From positions 30,296,677 to 30,360,676 of the forward strand of contig OX243824.1 of assembly GCA_945859605.1 (NCBI GenBank): 64,000 nucleotides of DNA, given 5' to 3'. This DNA is from Lumbricus rubellus. Its lineage: Eukaryota; Annelida; Clitellata; Crassiclitellata; Lumbricidae. This document shows positions 20,077 through 31,721 of the stretch, one piece after another. Position 1 is the stretch's first letter; the number at the start of each line of letters is the position of its first letter. The position numbers were made by a program, and so were the translations under genes. The notes below the pieces were generated by a model. The model saw nothing but the letters and a program-made list of their open reading frames with translations. It did no database searches and was not told where the DNA came from.

Positions 20077-20435
20077 CTAACTACAATGAGTCGATGGCCT
20101 GTGGTACAACGCTGGACTGGTCGCAATACGACGCAGCGAATGGCTTCACAAGGTTGTGCTACTTCTGGGCAGACAACATCGAAGGAAGATACACTGAGTG
20201 TCGTTTTACCATCAGAGGAATTCCACTGTACGACAACTATACCGGTCTGATGAAGGCTGGAGGAAACTTCGGCTGCCTCGTTAGTCAGAATTACCCAGAA
20301 GACCTCCCGATAACTAGTTGAATATCGTGCGAAAATGATTACCAACAGGATGTCACGCTCAGCAACTACACAGAATCCTCTCGTATTATGGTCTGCCTTC
20401 GCTATCCGTACGAGGGACAACCAGGAAGAAAGTGA
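20077..20435 (+). pseudogene. Host gene 1: first copy of the Cys-rich terminal exon, with in-frame stop
   Basis: It starts after GCATACAG in phase 1 and encodes NYNES.ACGTTLDW, then about 110 residues with regularly placed Cys. An in-frame TGA lies at 20319-20321, where the 24-kb copy reads through; the frame then continues with full similarity to a second stop at 20433-20435. Divergence elsewhere is modest and mostly conservative, so this copy may be recently inactivated, or used as a shorter alternative end. The domain family is not recognised. Confidence 0.75.
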
Positions 20436-20826
20436 CAGTCTAGAGCTAGCCATGCAGAGACATCTGACAAGAGACTTCTGACATGTGACATAGATGTAGA
20501 AGTAGACAACTTCATAGAAGCATAGATTTGATATCAATAGACCCAGCAATGACAATTACTGCATGATTTCCTCAAATACAAACAGTGAGAATTTTATTGC
20601 AGCTCACATCATACGCGAATATTTAAATAACAACAATAATTATTGCCAACAGACTTGCACAAGTAGACTCTAAAATGGGAAAACACATCACTTGCTAATA
20701 ATTTACACATTATTCAATGTAGACTTTGTTAAAGAGAATGGCTGTTGAAATGGTTTCCAGCAATGCACGAATACATGGCACGGTAGTAGTAGGACTGGAG
20801 TCTAATAATATTATTATGGCCTCATA

Positions 20827-21173
<347 letters not shown>

Positions 21174-21261
21174 AGAACAAAGTGCCCAGTGCCAGTAGGT
21201 GCCCGCTGACATCCTCGTTATTCCTCACCATTTTTGTCTTTCACAGGTAGTATGTGTAAGT

Positions 21262-21488
21262 TTGTTTGTATGTGCACTTGTTATAGCGCCCCTTCAAGCT
21301 CTTCCTACTCAGAGGCGCTCCCGAATGCAGAGCGGACACTGCATCGGAGTTTCACGCCGAAGCGCTGAGAAATTTGAGTAAAGGACTTGCTCAAGGTCCT
21401 TACGTGGCGAGGTGGATTCGAACCTCGAACCTTCCGGCTCCAAGACGACAACGCCACCACTACACCACCGCGCCCCACAAGGTAAGGT
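21262..21488 (-). mobile_element. tRNA-derived SINE
   Basis: Read on the minus strand it begins with a tRNA-like GGTGTAGTGGT A-box region and GGTTCGAATCC B box (plus 21414-21424). A body ending in GGGAGCGCCTCTGAGTA and GAAGGGGCGCTATAACAAG follows. The last part matches the 3' end of the LINE at 36095-36440, which identifies the likely retrotransposition partner. Confidence 0.85.
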
Positions 21489-21729
21489 TTTGTATTGTCT
21501 CTGCGCACCGGTCATTCCTTGTGTGGTCTACCTCTTCTGTTGACTCCCTCCATTCTTCCGAACATCACTTTCTTTATTTTTCTGTTATCACCCATTCTGC
21601 ATACATGTATGTGACCAAAATTAATAGCTCCAGATTCCTGATTATTATTATCATCTGCATGAGATTGTCTGCGGCTTCTATTTGCTCATACAGTTATGAG
21701 TTTGTCATCTTTTGCATCCATCCAACTCT

Positions 21730-22325
21730 CAACAATCATCTGTAGCATTTCCTCTCGAAGGCTAATATCTTTGACTCCATTTCTTTGGATATAGTCCATG
21801 CGTCGCAACCATACATCATGATACTGCTGAACACGCAGGTTCTCAGTACTTCTAGTTGTGTTTGTAGATGTAGGGATTTGCCCCTCCAGATTTTATCCAA
21901 TGCCTTTAAGGCTGTCGTTGCCTTCGCGATTTTCGCTCGTACCTCTTTCTTGTTTTCCAAGTCATGTGTTTTGATGCATCCTAAATATGTAAATTTTTCT
22001 GCATTCTCTAATTTTTTCCGTCTAGTTCCATCTTCCTAATAAATTCCTTTGCCCCAAACGCCATCGTTTTGGTCTTATCTAAATTCATGACAAGACCTCT
22101 TTTCTTCGTCACTTAGCTTCTAAGGTGTACTTTCCAACCTCTGAATGTCTTCAATCAGGTCGATGTCGTTCCCAAAACACAGATTATTAGTATTTACTCC
22201 GCAGATCTTTACTCTTCCTTCTTCCTCCCCGGTCTTGTCTAGTACTTTTCCAAGAGAGTGATGAATATGTCTGGTGAGATCGGGTCACCCTGTCTTGTGC
22301 CTCTGTTAATGCTGAACCATGGGCC
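21730..22325 (-). mobile_element. Decayed RTE-like LINE fragment
   Basis: The minus strand encodes, in several frames, GTRQGDPISPDIF, a degraded active-site region (GVNTNNLCF..DIDLI), KTKTM-type residues and a C-terminal WTISKEMESKILAFERKCYR block. These are the reverse transcriptase fingers-to-thumb pieces of an endonuclease/RT retrotransposon. The YxDD box is destroyed. Confidence 0.7.
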
Positions 22326-22375
22326 AATCTCTCCGCAAATCCATAGGCGTACGAGGCGGGGTTCCAGAGGGCAAA

Positions 22376-22590
22376 TGCCCTCAAATTTTGGGCAAGTATG
22401 TGTTTCGGGCTAGCAGACCCTGGAAAATAGTTTTTAAAAATTGTATTTTTCACGAGATTTCAACTCGATGACTAAAAAACGTAAACTTTTGGGGCAAGTA
22501 TGCGTTTCCGGGCAAGCAGACCCGGAAAAATAGTGAAAAAGAGTCTTTTTCGCGAGATTTCAACACGCTGACTAAAAAAAATGGTCATGA
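22376..22590. repeat. Two tandem units of about 103 bp
   Basis: GGGCAAGTATG.GTTTC.GGGC, AGCAGACCC.GGAAAA and GAGATTTCAAC occur twice, about 100 bp apart, with differences. No coding meaning is seen. Confidence 0.75.
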
Positions 22591-23359
22591 ACTTTTTTTC
22601 TCTAAATTCAACCTCTCCTCCGCTTTCATTCTCCTCTGGACCTCTGCTGCTTTCCATGCATGTCTGAAAACAGAACTCTTCAACTTCAAGCTATCATATC
22701 CAGATTCCAATCAGGTTCCATCACCCAACTACCACCGTCATGACCGACAACCCCCGCAGCACCACGCTGTCTCCTAGGCTTTACCTCCCCGGATTTTGAC
22801 CTGGCACGAGAACGAAAACGGCAGCTCTGGCTATTGCGTACTTGATTTGATATAGCGCCGGTGTGTAAGCTGGTCTCCCTGACGTGGCTTTTGTGGGCGC
22901 TGAGAAATTCTTGAAGATTTATATTACATTACATTTTTACAGATGTAATGTGGCGTTTAACGCATAGTGTGAATCACCGTTAAATTTCCAATCGTCCAAC
23001 CAAAGAAATATGTATTAGTAATTGAATAAAGAAAAATTGAATGAAATACTGACCCAGTAGCAGAAGAAGTTCAATCTGACCGGAATTATCGAGCAAACTC
23101 CGAGTTGAGATAAATAAAACGTCGAAATCTTCAACACAAACCAGCGCCCAATGTAGCGACACCGAAATCACGACAACAGCATCAGACAAAAAGTGACCAT
23201 GGCAGCAGACAAATAATTTGTTAAACCAAACTTGGCCCATTAACATTTTTATTCGACCAATGAATTGTAAATATCTTCCTCAAACATTGCCCTGCAGTTG
23301 AACGTGTTACTGTGTATGTACATCATAATAATATTGTGAGTCTGTTTTGTTGCATGCAG

Positions 23360-23418
23360 CTAACTACAATGAGTCGTTGGCGTGTAGTACAACGCTGGAC
23401 TGGTCTGAATACGACGCT
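23360..23418 (+). pseudogene. Host gene 1: truncated terminal exon copy
   Basis: The acceptor TTGCATGCAG and the first 59 bp of the Cys-rich terminal exon are intact. At 23419 the tandem duplication restarts and the exon frame runs into unrelated sequence. The acceptor could still be spliced to, giving an aberrant Pro-rich end. Confidence 0.85.
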
Positions 23419-23722
23419 TCCAATCAGGTTCCACCCAACTACCACCATCTCCGACCACCACCGTAGCACCACGCTGTCTCCTCGGCTTGACCTCCCCGGA
23501 GTTTGACCTGGCACCGGAACGGAAACGGCAGCTCTGGCTTTTGCGGACTTGATTTGATATAGCGCCATAAGCTGGTCTCCCGGAGACCAGCACCGGCGGC
23601 GGCGGTGGTGGTGGTTGCTGGTGCTGGTGGTGATGGTGATCATGATGATGATGAAAAATCAGAATTAACATTTTGTGGGCGCTGAGAAATTCTTGAAGAT
23701 TTACATTACAGTTTTACAGATG

Positions 23723-23730
23723 TAGGCCTA
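23723..23730. repeat. TAGGCCTA site, absent from the paralogous copy
   Basis: The sister copy reads GATGTAATGT (TA at 22946-22947); here it reads GATGTAGGCCTAATGT. This is one of three filled/empty pairs in the window. Confidence 0.9.
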
Positions 23731-24148
23731 ATGTATATGGCGTTTTATGCATGCATAGTGTGAATCACCGTTAAATTTCCAATCGTCCAACCAAAGAAAT
23801 ATGATTTAGTAATTGAATAAAGAAAAATTGAATGAAATACTGACCCAGTAGCAGAAGAAGTTCAATCTGACCGGAATTATCGAGCAAACTCCGAGTTGAG
23901 ATAAATAAAACGTCGAAACATTCAACACACCCGCGCCCAATGTAGCGACACCGAAGTCACGACAACAGCGTCAGACAAAATGCGACCATGGCAGCAGACA
24001 AATAATTTGTTAAACCAAACTTGGCCCATTAACATTTTTATTCGACCAATGAATTGTAAATATCTTCCTCAAACATTGCCCTGCAGTTGAACGTGTTACT
24101 GTGTATGTACATCATAATAATATTGTGAGTCTGTTTTGTTGCATGCAG

Positions 24149-24522
24149 CTAACTACAATGAGTCGTTGGCGTGTGGTACAACGTTGGACTGGTCTGAATA
24201 CGACGCTTCGAATGGCTTCACAAGGTTGTGCTACTTCTGGGCAGACAACATCGAAGGAAGATACATTGAATGTCGCTACACGATCCAAGGAATTCCACTT
24301 TACGGTGACTACATCGGTCTGCTACAAGCAGGAGGAAACTTCGGCTGCGTTGTCAGTCAGAACTACCCACAAGACTTACCGATTACGAGCCAGATAGCAT
24401 GTGAGAATGACTACCAGCAGGATGTCACACTCAGCAACTACACAGAATCCGCTCGTATTATGGTCTGCATTCGCTATCCGTACGAGGGACAACCAGGCAC
24501 AAAGGGACATATAAATACATAA
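24149..24522 (+). CDS. Host gene 1: Cys-rich terminal exon
   Basis: It follows TTGCATGCAG in phase 1, compatible with the upstream EGF exons, and runs to TAA at 24520-24522. It encodes about 124 residues with eight or more Cys (ACGTTLDW, LCYFWADN, IECRYTI, FGCVVSQNY, IACENDYQ, VCIRYPYEG) and two NxS/T-type sites (NYNES, NYTES). No transmembrane segment or GPI tail is visible, so the product is probably secreted. The domain is not one I recognise. The dead copy at 20.1 kb and the truncated copy at 23.4 kb show that this exon is prone to duplication. Confidence 0.75.
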
Positions 24523-24824
24523 TAGAGACATCTGACACGTGACATCGATATACAATTAGGCTATAATTATATTATGTAGAAGTAGATTGAATACCGAAGT
24601 AACGATGAAAATTGTTCTGATGCCAATAATAGCAACTATTATTGTGGAATTATTGTCGTTTTGAAGAAAAAAAATCGACCAAGAGACAAATCGTCGAATT
24701 ATTGTGTAAACGTCGCAGTTGATAGAAGCTGGACCAAGAAAGATTAGAGATAATTATGTGTAGAAAATTAAAAATCAATGTCTAGTTTAACTAAACCTGT
24801 CATCTTTAGGCCCTAGACCTTATA
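24523..24824. other. 3' flank of host gene 1
   Basis: Presumed 3' UTR and intergenic sequence. No AATAAA close to the stop was identified with confidence. Confidence 0.4.
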
Positions 24825-25075
24825 GTCTCTTTCTCACCCTGGTAGTGCATCGGGCGACACAGTTTCTCCACAACATTCTGTTCTCCTCAATCCTCTCAGC
24901 ATCCTTCCACGTCATTCCACCATCATCCAGATCTTGTGCGACCGTGTCTCGCCAAGTCTTTCTAGGGGCCACTTAGATGGATAAAAAAAGATCTAAGAAA
25001 GAGAACGTCTATGGAGAAAATGAAGGATATGTTCAGGAGATCGCGTTTACGCTGGCTGGGTCATAAAATTATGTA
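24825..25075. mobile_element. Two head-to-head LINE C-terminal fragments
   Basis: Minus strand 24975-24825 encodes a KTWRDTVAQDLDDGGMTWKDAERIEENR-like block. Plus strand 24976-25075 encodes LRKRTSMEKMKDMFRRSRLRWLGHK. Both are standard C-terminal pieces of RTE-like endonuclease/RT proteins, here in opposite orientation, so a rearranged remnant. Confidence 0.65.
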
Positions 25076-27739
25076 GGCTACACAAATCGGACAGTGAAAG
25101 AATTCCTAAGCAGACACTATAGACTGACATGGAGGAGAAAACGCGGGAGACTGAGAAAGACTGGATTAAAGATGAGCTCCTGGTGTTGAAAAATATGTCT
25201 GAAATGTTACGGAGATTGACGCAGCTCCAACTTCCACCACAAATTTCGATACCTCCTCCTCTTGTGCTATAAGTTTCCGCCACTATTTGGGATACAATTT
25301 CAGTGAGAGATATAAATCTGATTAGACTGCTGCAGAGAATAGTGAGTTTTGAGGATCACATAAGGCATGCGTAACATGAGGACAAAATAAGGAGAATCTG
25401 GAACAAAGTTTGAGCATGCATTGATCAACACATAATGTCGGTATATCAGACAGCCTGAAAGGTCTGTCTTTCTGTCTGATTCTGTTCGTTTTATTGCCGG
25501 TCTACAGTCAGATATTTGTGTTGCTGTACAGTAGTAGACGTTTCCTCTTTGTCTGTCTGACTGTCTAATTTCATCCTGACTTCAGCCTGTCAGTGCAAGT
25601 AGCGAAAGCAGACGAAAGTACGGGAGCCAAAACGTTCTTATATTGTCTGAAGTATAACCCTATGCCTTTTAATCCTTATAGGAATATCAGCCTACAGCTG
25701 CAGTCCTTTTATCTGCGACCACCAATGCATTCACTGCAAATAATTGCTCCGTCTGCAACCTAGGTGTGATTTTGGATCAGAACCTTAACGTTTCATATCC
25801 CACGAGCCATCTTTCCCGCTCTTGCTTCAGTTCATGCACGTCCGTGACCTTCGCAGAATCTGCCCTAAACTTTACTTCAATCTAATCACCACAAGTCATC
25901 TACATTTATAGTCAACGCAACAAATAGATCATTGCAATACTTTTCCTGAATATAGACATCACCCAAACACCTTCTAACACCAAGCTATTTATTCTGAGTT
26001 CCTGCGTTGTTTGTGTCGTTTTCTTACTACTAATGTTTAGCAATTACTTTCGTTGGTTCATACCATTAGGTACAAAAAACAAAATCTTTTTCAGCTGCAT
26101 ACATTCTTTCCCAAATATAGGCCTACACGTTGTGTCCAGCTGCACGCTATAGAATACGCCCTGATAGGTTATGCCATCTGACTAATTCAGACTTGGAATC
26201 CATATACCAACTCCTCCATTCGGGCTCGAATCAGAACGAAAGCCAAGTGGTGTAGGCTATAAAACAGACCATCATGGCCGTATCCAATCGTCTCTCCATT
26301 TATGAACCGATGTACTGAATTCCTATCTTAGTAGGATCTCATTGACTCATCAGTACCTGAAATTGTAGTAAATGGGAAATGCCACAGGACTTTGATATAT
26401 ATTCAGTGCAATGTAAAATGGTAGGCCTACGCCTTAGAAAAGAATGACAAATTACATATTCATTGTTTATCTTATAGTTTTAAACTAAGTTACAATACAT
26501 TAAATTACTAAGTTTAATTTACTAACCACTGCAGACAAGAGAATAAGTGTAGGCCTAGTTTTAAGTATTATTGTGCACTACATTGCGTAGTAGGTTCTGG
26601 AGGGTTCTAGAGCCATGTAAAATATTCTCGCATGCCTATATAGGCTAATTATGTAGAGGTCTAAAGTAGGCCTACAGTTAAAGTTGTCAATAAATTTCAT
26701 GATAACATGATATCATGCTAAGTCTCATTGAGAGTAATTCTTCTGCCTACAAACAACCGTCTATGCATGTTTTCAAACAATATCTGACTGAAATACCAGA
26801 CAAGATGCAATAGATTACTGCGTGTCTTAAACTTGACTCTCGTCCTCAAAAATGGAACAGTGACTTAGTGATAAAATGCATATAATATATTTTGAAACAA
26901 TGAATTTGATGTTATTTATATGCAATAGTATAGTATATTAGGCTATACCAATCTTTATTAAACCGAAGACAGATATGAAGAAATGCTCATACAATTTTAA
27001 AAATAAGACACAAAAAATCCGCCACGTCAACATTAGCTTTAAAAATAGGTCAATGGGGTTATCAAGACACAGTGTTATTTTCAGTCGACAAACTCATTTT
27101 GGTGAGTATTTTTAGTTAGAATCCCATGACGCCTATTACATAAATTGCATCTTTAATGCAGATTTTATTTTATGCAATTTTTTATATAGTGTTCCATTTG
27201 TGAACGCTAGACACTAACGGACTAATCGGATAATAAAGCTAGGCCTACCAATATTAAACTCGTAGTTTCTTAATTAAAGCTTCGCTTATCTTTCGCTACT
27301 GTACCGGTAACCACCTTACCCTATTTACCTTATCGCGAGCCATTTCAAACTTCACAGATCAGACTGTAAAATCAATTGACTTCAAGTGACAATGATTGAC
27401 GCAGGTCTATAATCTATATATTGCTCTATGTACATTGTGTTATAGGTCAAACTTAAAATCAGAACTAATCTACATGTATTATAGTCTTAGGCCGATTATA
27501 GAAATTTCTTTCTTTCTTAGACAAACGTAAACCGTCGATCTGCGAAGAAGAATAGATACTTAACCCGGCACAATGAAATTATTCTGCTTATTAGGAGGTT
27601 AGCTTAGTCAATAATATTTCTCCATGTTTATTTCTTAATTAATTTAAATAATAGGCCTTATGATAGGCAGACGAATAGCTAGGGAAATAGTGATCTTTGT
27701 GAAACTGCCGTTCAGACATGTTAATTATTTTAATTAAAG
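25076..27739. other. Intergenic DNA, TAGGCCTA-rich, no gene seen
   Basis: No exon, element end or long frame that I can support. TAGGCCTA occurs near 26123, 26424, 26553, 26669 and 27241, with several TAGGCTA or TAGCCTA derivatives. This is the densest cluster in the window. Confidence 0.6.
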
Positions 27740-27840
27740 CACCTCAAATGCAGTTAGCAGGGAAGATGCTAAGATGGCTGCGGAAGACAGGATAACGTGG
27801 AGAGGCTGTGTCGCCCGATGCGCTAGCAGCGCGAGGAAGG
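27740..27840 (+). mobile_element. LINE C-terminal remnant
   Basis: Encodes AGKMLRWL and AEDRITWRGCVARCASSARKD, the usual end of an RTE-like RT protein. The open frame that follows (27808-28257, 149 codons) has no recognisable content. Confidence 0.5.
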
Positions 27841-28337
27841 ACTAGTGCTAAGAGTGTGCAAATGCAGTTTAGCGTGAGACTTTACCACGGAAAATTGTCG
27901 TGGAACCATATCTGGTTTATGCCATGCTCAGTTGCGCACTCCAGTTGCTCGTGGCTTGAATCATACATGATGGATGGTCTTCACCTACACGATGTGGTGA
28001 GGGCCACTACTCTTGGTGGAATGTTATTGTTGAGGGTGACTGCATGGGACCGGCTCCAGTCTACCATGTGCCGCCTTATTCGACTCCTGTTCCTCCCTGA
28101 AGATACGCTCTGTTTTGAACAGCTATGTGTCATGGCAGATTCTAAGCTCTTAACTGCTGTCCTGGTGGTTGTCGGTCATGTGCTGCATTACCTGCTCTCT
28201 CCGGTAATACCACCTGCGCCCGCGGGTCCATACCTGCACAATCTCTCCGGCAGATAGTAATGTGAGACAACTTTCATCGTTAGGATGATGCAAGTCCTAT
28301 ACGATTTAGGATTTACCCTGATATTTTTATTTCACTG

Positions 28338-28568
28338 CGTGGAGTGCGGTGGTGTATTGGTTACGTTCATTACCTTGCAGCCGGAGGATTGCAGGTTCGA
28401 ATCCAACCAATGCCGCCGCGTATGGACCTTGGGTAAGTCCTTCACTCGCAATTATTGCTCGGGCGCTTCGGCGTGAAATTCCGTGACAGCGTCCGCGCTG
28501 TAGTCGGGAGCGCCTGCGAGTATAGAGAGCTTGAAGGGACGCTAGATAAATGGAGAAATAAATAAAAT
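28338..28568 (+). mobile_element. tRNA-derived SINE
   Basis: GGTGGTGTATTGGTTACG (A-box region), B box GGTTCGAATCC at 28394-28404, a body with TTCACTCGC and GCGCTTCGGCGTGAAA, and the tail GGGAGCGCCTGCGAGTA..GAAGGGACGCTAGATAAA ending in AAATAAATAAA. Same family as those at 21.3, 39.7 and 43.7 kb. Confidence 0.85.
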
Positions 28569-28589
28569 TAAATACATAAATAAGAGTAG

Positions 28590-28903
28590 GCCCCTGTCTA
28601 TTTGAGGAGCTCTGTTGCTCCACCCTAAGTATCCAGCGCCGTGGCTCTCTCCGCTCTTCTAAGCAGGCTGAGCTTCTTGTCCACCGGTCACGCACTTCTA
28701 TTGCGCAGCACCGTGCTTTTTCTGTTATGGGCCCTGCAACCTGGAATGGGCTCCCTGTCTAATGCCTCGAGCCTTTGAGACTGCGTTCTACTCTGCTCTT
28801 AAGACTGTTCTCTTTAGCCGTGGTTGGGTCGGGAGCGCTTCTGAGTAGTTATTTTTGAAGAGGCGCTATATAAATGTCTGAAATGAATGAATGAATGAAT
28901 GAG
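28590..28903 (+). mobile_element. LINE 3' end (partner family of the SINE)
   Basis: Encodes the C-terminal RT block (HRSRTSIAQHRAFSVMGPATWNGLPV) with a premature stop. It is followed by GGGAGCGCTTCTGAGTAG and GAAGAGGCGCTATATAAATG and a (AATG)n tail. The 3' end matches the SINE tails. Confidence 0.8.
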
Positions 28904-29040
28904 TTTTATAACTAGTGTACCGTATGTTTACTATTGTCTGTACACCAAACTGCAGATAGGAATCGGTTAAATAAAGAATATAGCCTACTTAGCCTAACTA
29001 CTTTGTTTTATGGAGCAAATGAATTATTATTTGCATCAGG

Positions 29041-29537
29041 TCTCCTCCTTCTGTCAATTCTCGAATTGGGAGCAGCGACATCTGTTTCTCAGTTCGCCTG
29101 TGTGAAACGAGATTTGAGCGTAACGGTCGATGACCATTTAATGCTCTACATCGATGGCGTTGAGATAACTAACCTTCCAGCTTCCACAAATTACACCCAA
29201 CGGGACGTTGTCGATCTTCCTTGCACTACGAGATTGATTGCGATTCATGGAGAAAATGGAATTTATGACGTGGCGGCAATACTGGCGTCAACAGATGATG
29301 AATATATCCTCACCAATTCCTCTTGGAAATGTTCAAACATCAGCCAACCTGGTTGGGAAGGAATTGAATTCGATGATTCCTCTTGGGTGTCTGGTATTGA
29401 GTATGGTCATAACGGCGAAGGTGTTTGGGGGTTTATACCTGGCATTAGTCCAAACGCTCTATGGATCTGGCTGAGGCAATACGACAATAAAACTACAGCA
29501 ACTATGGATAACAATGTCTACTGCAGAAAGAAATTAG
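29041..29537 (+). CDS. Host gene 2: N-terminal extracellular exon with beta-sandwich-like domain
   Basis: The frame is open from 28934. I favour an acceptor at TTTGCATCAG (exon from 29041, phase 1), which leaves LLLLSILELGAATS as the end of a signal peptide; initiation at ATG 28934 is the alternative. It ends at the donor TTAG/GTGAAA in phase 1. It encodes about 150 residues with the pattern VTVDDHLMLYIDG, W..SNISQPGWEGIEFDDSSWVSG, NALWIWLRQYDN and VYCRK, like galactose-binding-type sandwich domains of marine invertebrate surface proteins. Several NxS/T sites are present. It is probably the N-terminal part of the gene whose EGF exons lie at 41.6-43.6 kb. Confidence 0.65.
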
Positions 29538-29812
29538 GTGAAAATTCACATTTTCTTGCATTTGTATGAATTTCTGTATCGCTAATAAAGATTTTGCTCT
29601 GTGTGGAAATATTTAAGCATTTTAAAATTGTTTTCTGACGTCTAATTCAGCGCCATATATCGCGAATAGAATTATAAATGAACAGATAGCCTACCAGGTT
29701 ACCGGTACCGTGCCATTATAACACTGGACAACACAAAATTTGCCTTTTAAATGAAAATAGCAAATCTTTACTAATTTTGAGGTGCTGAACACGAAAATGA
29801 CAATGAAATTTG
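29538..29812 (+). repeat. Dispersed repeat split by Copia
   Basis: 29718-29812 (ACACTGGACAACA, GGTGCTGAACACGAAAATG, CAATGAAATTTG) continues at 36025 (TCGATTGGCTCTAGTTT). Its uninterrupted relative lies inverted at about 40020-40170. This gives the empty site for the Copia insertion. Confidence 0.75.
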
Positions 29813-29951
29813 TGTTAAGAAACGAAGCTGATCACCTTCACGTATAAGAGATTTAATAGGATTAATATTGAATATCTCAGAAACACAAACTAGCCATTTT
29901 GGCTTCATCAGTCCGGAAAACAAGTCAAGAAAGCAAGGAACAAGAACATAG

Positions 29952-31598
29952 GTATCCTATCATTTGGTCGAAAGTCATTTGGTCGAAATCATTTGGTCGA
30001 AATCATTTGGTCGACGATCAAAAAATCGAACGATCAAAAAGTCGAATGATCGTTTGGTCGACAATCAAAAAGTCGAACGATCAACAGATCGACAATCAAA
30101 AGGTCGAAAATCAAAAGGTCGAAAATCAAAAGATAGACATTCAAAATGAAGCATGTTTAAGAGAATTCCGACGATTTTACTACAAGTGCGCACACTCAAA
30201 CATAATTATATAGGCCTACACACTAAGGTGGAGTGAAAAAAAATTCAAAATGCCCTGGTGCGGGAAAGTTGCATTATGATCTAAGAAGTTCATGTGAATT
30301 TTTAAAGAATTTTATTCGTTCTTTAAGAGATGCCTCAAAAAATTATCATAAATTTGCCATAATTTGTAAAAAATCGAAATTTTTCGTTTTTCCTAATAAT
30401 TTTGTCAACCTCTTAACCATATTGCAAAGCAAGTTTTAAACTAAGAATAACGCTTTTAAAGAAAACCCCTGTCCAAACTCATTTTATTGCCATATTTAAG
30501 TGATTGCAGACGATAATAAAAATCTACATTTACATTATTTTTGCCGATATTTGTCTAATGCTTAAATAATTGACATATGTTGCCATTTTCGGGCACTCTA
30601 AAAATGCTTAGGCCCTAAGTGTGAATTTTTTATACTTTCTCGAGCGTTTTAATCTATAATTTCAATTAAAATGGTTGTGATTGAAATAAAAGTTAAATTT
30701 AAATTAAAACCTAAATTTCAATTATTAGGATTTCTATTAAAATCTTTCAAAAAAATTAATTTCTCGATATTATCTTATGAATGTTTGGTAAAGTTACTCA
30801 GCCTTCAAAGGAACCAAAGTTTGCAGCAAGTAGCCTAGCAACCACGATCACACTGCGAATAGCAGGTTTGTGGTCGAAGTCTTCGAAACAAATAATATTA
30901 TAGGTCTATCTCATCAAAATATAGTGGACAAGAGCTCTATCACAAGTATAGAAACTATCTTGCTGAAGCCATATAAATTGCGAAAATATGACCAGAAATA
31001 CATATCTGAATTTGAAGAATTTGCGAAGCCATATGAAATTCAATTATTTGATATTATGGCATGTAGCACCTTCCTCACACATTCCTTTTGACCTGTTCAG
31101 TTGCGGTCTATTAACTTCGACCTTTTCATCGTTCCGATGCATTGACAAATTTCGCACCTTTCGTCTTACAGTCCGTTAGGCCTATACACTCTCCTTTCTT
31201 TATTGGCTAATTAATTTTGTTTTCATATCACTTTCTGTAGCTCACAACCTCCCTCTCTCACAGACTGATCCTGGTTCAAGTGTATTTCTGGTCATATTTT
31301 CGCAATTTATATGGCTATGTGAGTGTGTGTCGGAGTGTGTGTATGTATGTTTGAGTGTGCGCACTTGTAGTAAAATCGTCGGAATTCTCTTAAACATGCT
31401 TCATTTTGAATGTCTATCTTTTGATTTTCGACCTTTTGATTGTCGACCTTTTGATTGTCGATCTGTTGATCGTTCGACTTTTTGATTGTCGACCAAACGA
31501 TCATTCGACTTTTTGATCGTTCGATTTTTTGATCGTCGACCAAATGATTTCGACCAAATGATTTCGACCAAATGACTTTCGACCAAATGATAGTAAAC
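29952..31598. mobile_element. Foldback (Mutator-like?) element in the Copia LTR
   Basis: The 1647-bp element has long inverted arms (about 29952-30215 and 31336-31598) built from TCATTTGGTCGAAA and related GATCAAAAGGTCGA units. It is flanked by the direct repeat CAAGAACATAG (29941-29951 and 31599-31609). The terminal motif CTATCATTTGGTCGAAAGTC is the same in both arms. The centre has no transposase. A duplication of 9-11 bp and long arms fit Mutator-like or foldback elements. The mirrored open frames in the two arms are just the same repeat read twice. Confidence 0.88.
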
Positions 31599-31721
31599 CA
31601 AGAACATAGACTATACAACTTCTAGAGTAAACATAGCCGTTATACTATAGCGCTACTTATAAAGTTCAACACCCCTCCTTAACGACTACTTTATCCTAAT
31701 AACAAAATATACTGGTCTCTC

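Larger units (their letters stand above)
22706..24205 (+). repeat. Tandem duplication of the terminal-exon region
   Basis: Copy 1 (22706-23418) and copy 2 (23419 to about 24205) are near identical, sharing CCAATCAGGTTCC, GTTTGACCTGGCAC-like, CACCGTTAAATTTCC and TGCATGCAGCTAACTAC landmarks. Copy 2 gained a GGC/GGT/GAT expansion near 23600-23665. The junction at 23418/23419 cuts the terminal exon of copy 1. One difference is TA in copy 1 (22946-22947) against TAGGCCTA in copy 2 (23723-23730). Confidence 0.88.

Noticed and set aside
27808..28257. 149-codon open frame as a gene
   Set aside because: Starts inside a LINE remnant, has no recognisable domain or splice signals, and composition is unremarkable; chance frame not excluded but unsupported.
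28394..28404. tRNA gene (B box GGTTCGAATCC)
   Set aside because: No full cloverleaf; the boxes belong to a SINE that recurs four times with a LINE-like tail.
29899..30213. Protein-coding gene shared in mirror image with 31307-31618
   Set aside because: Both frames are the short-unit inverted arms of the foldback element, read in both directions.
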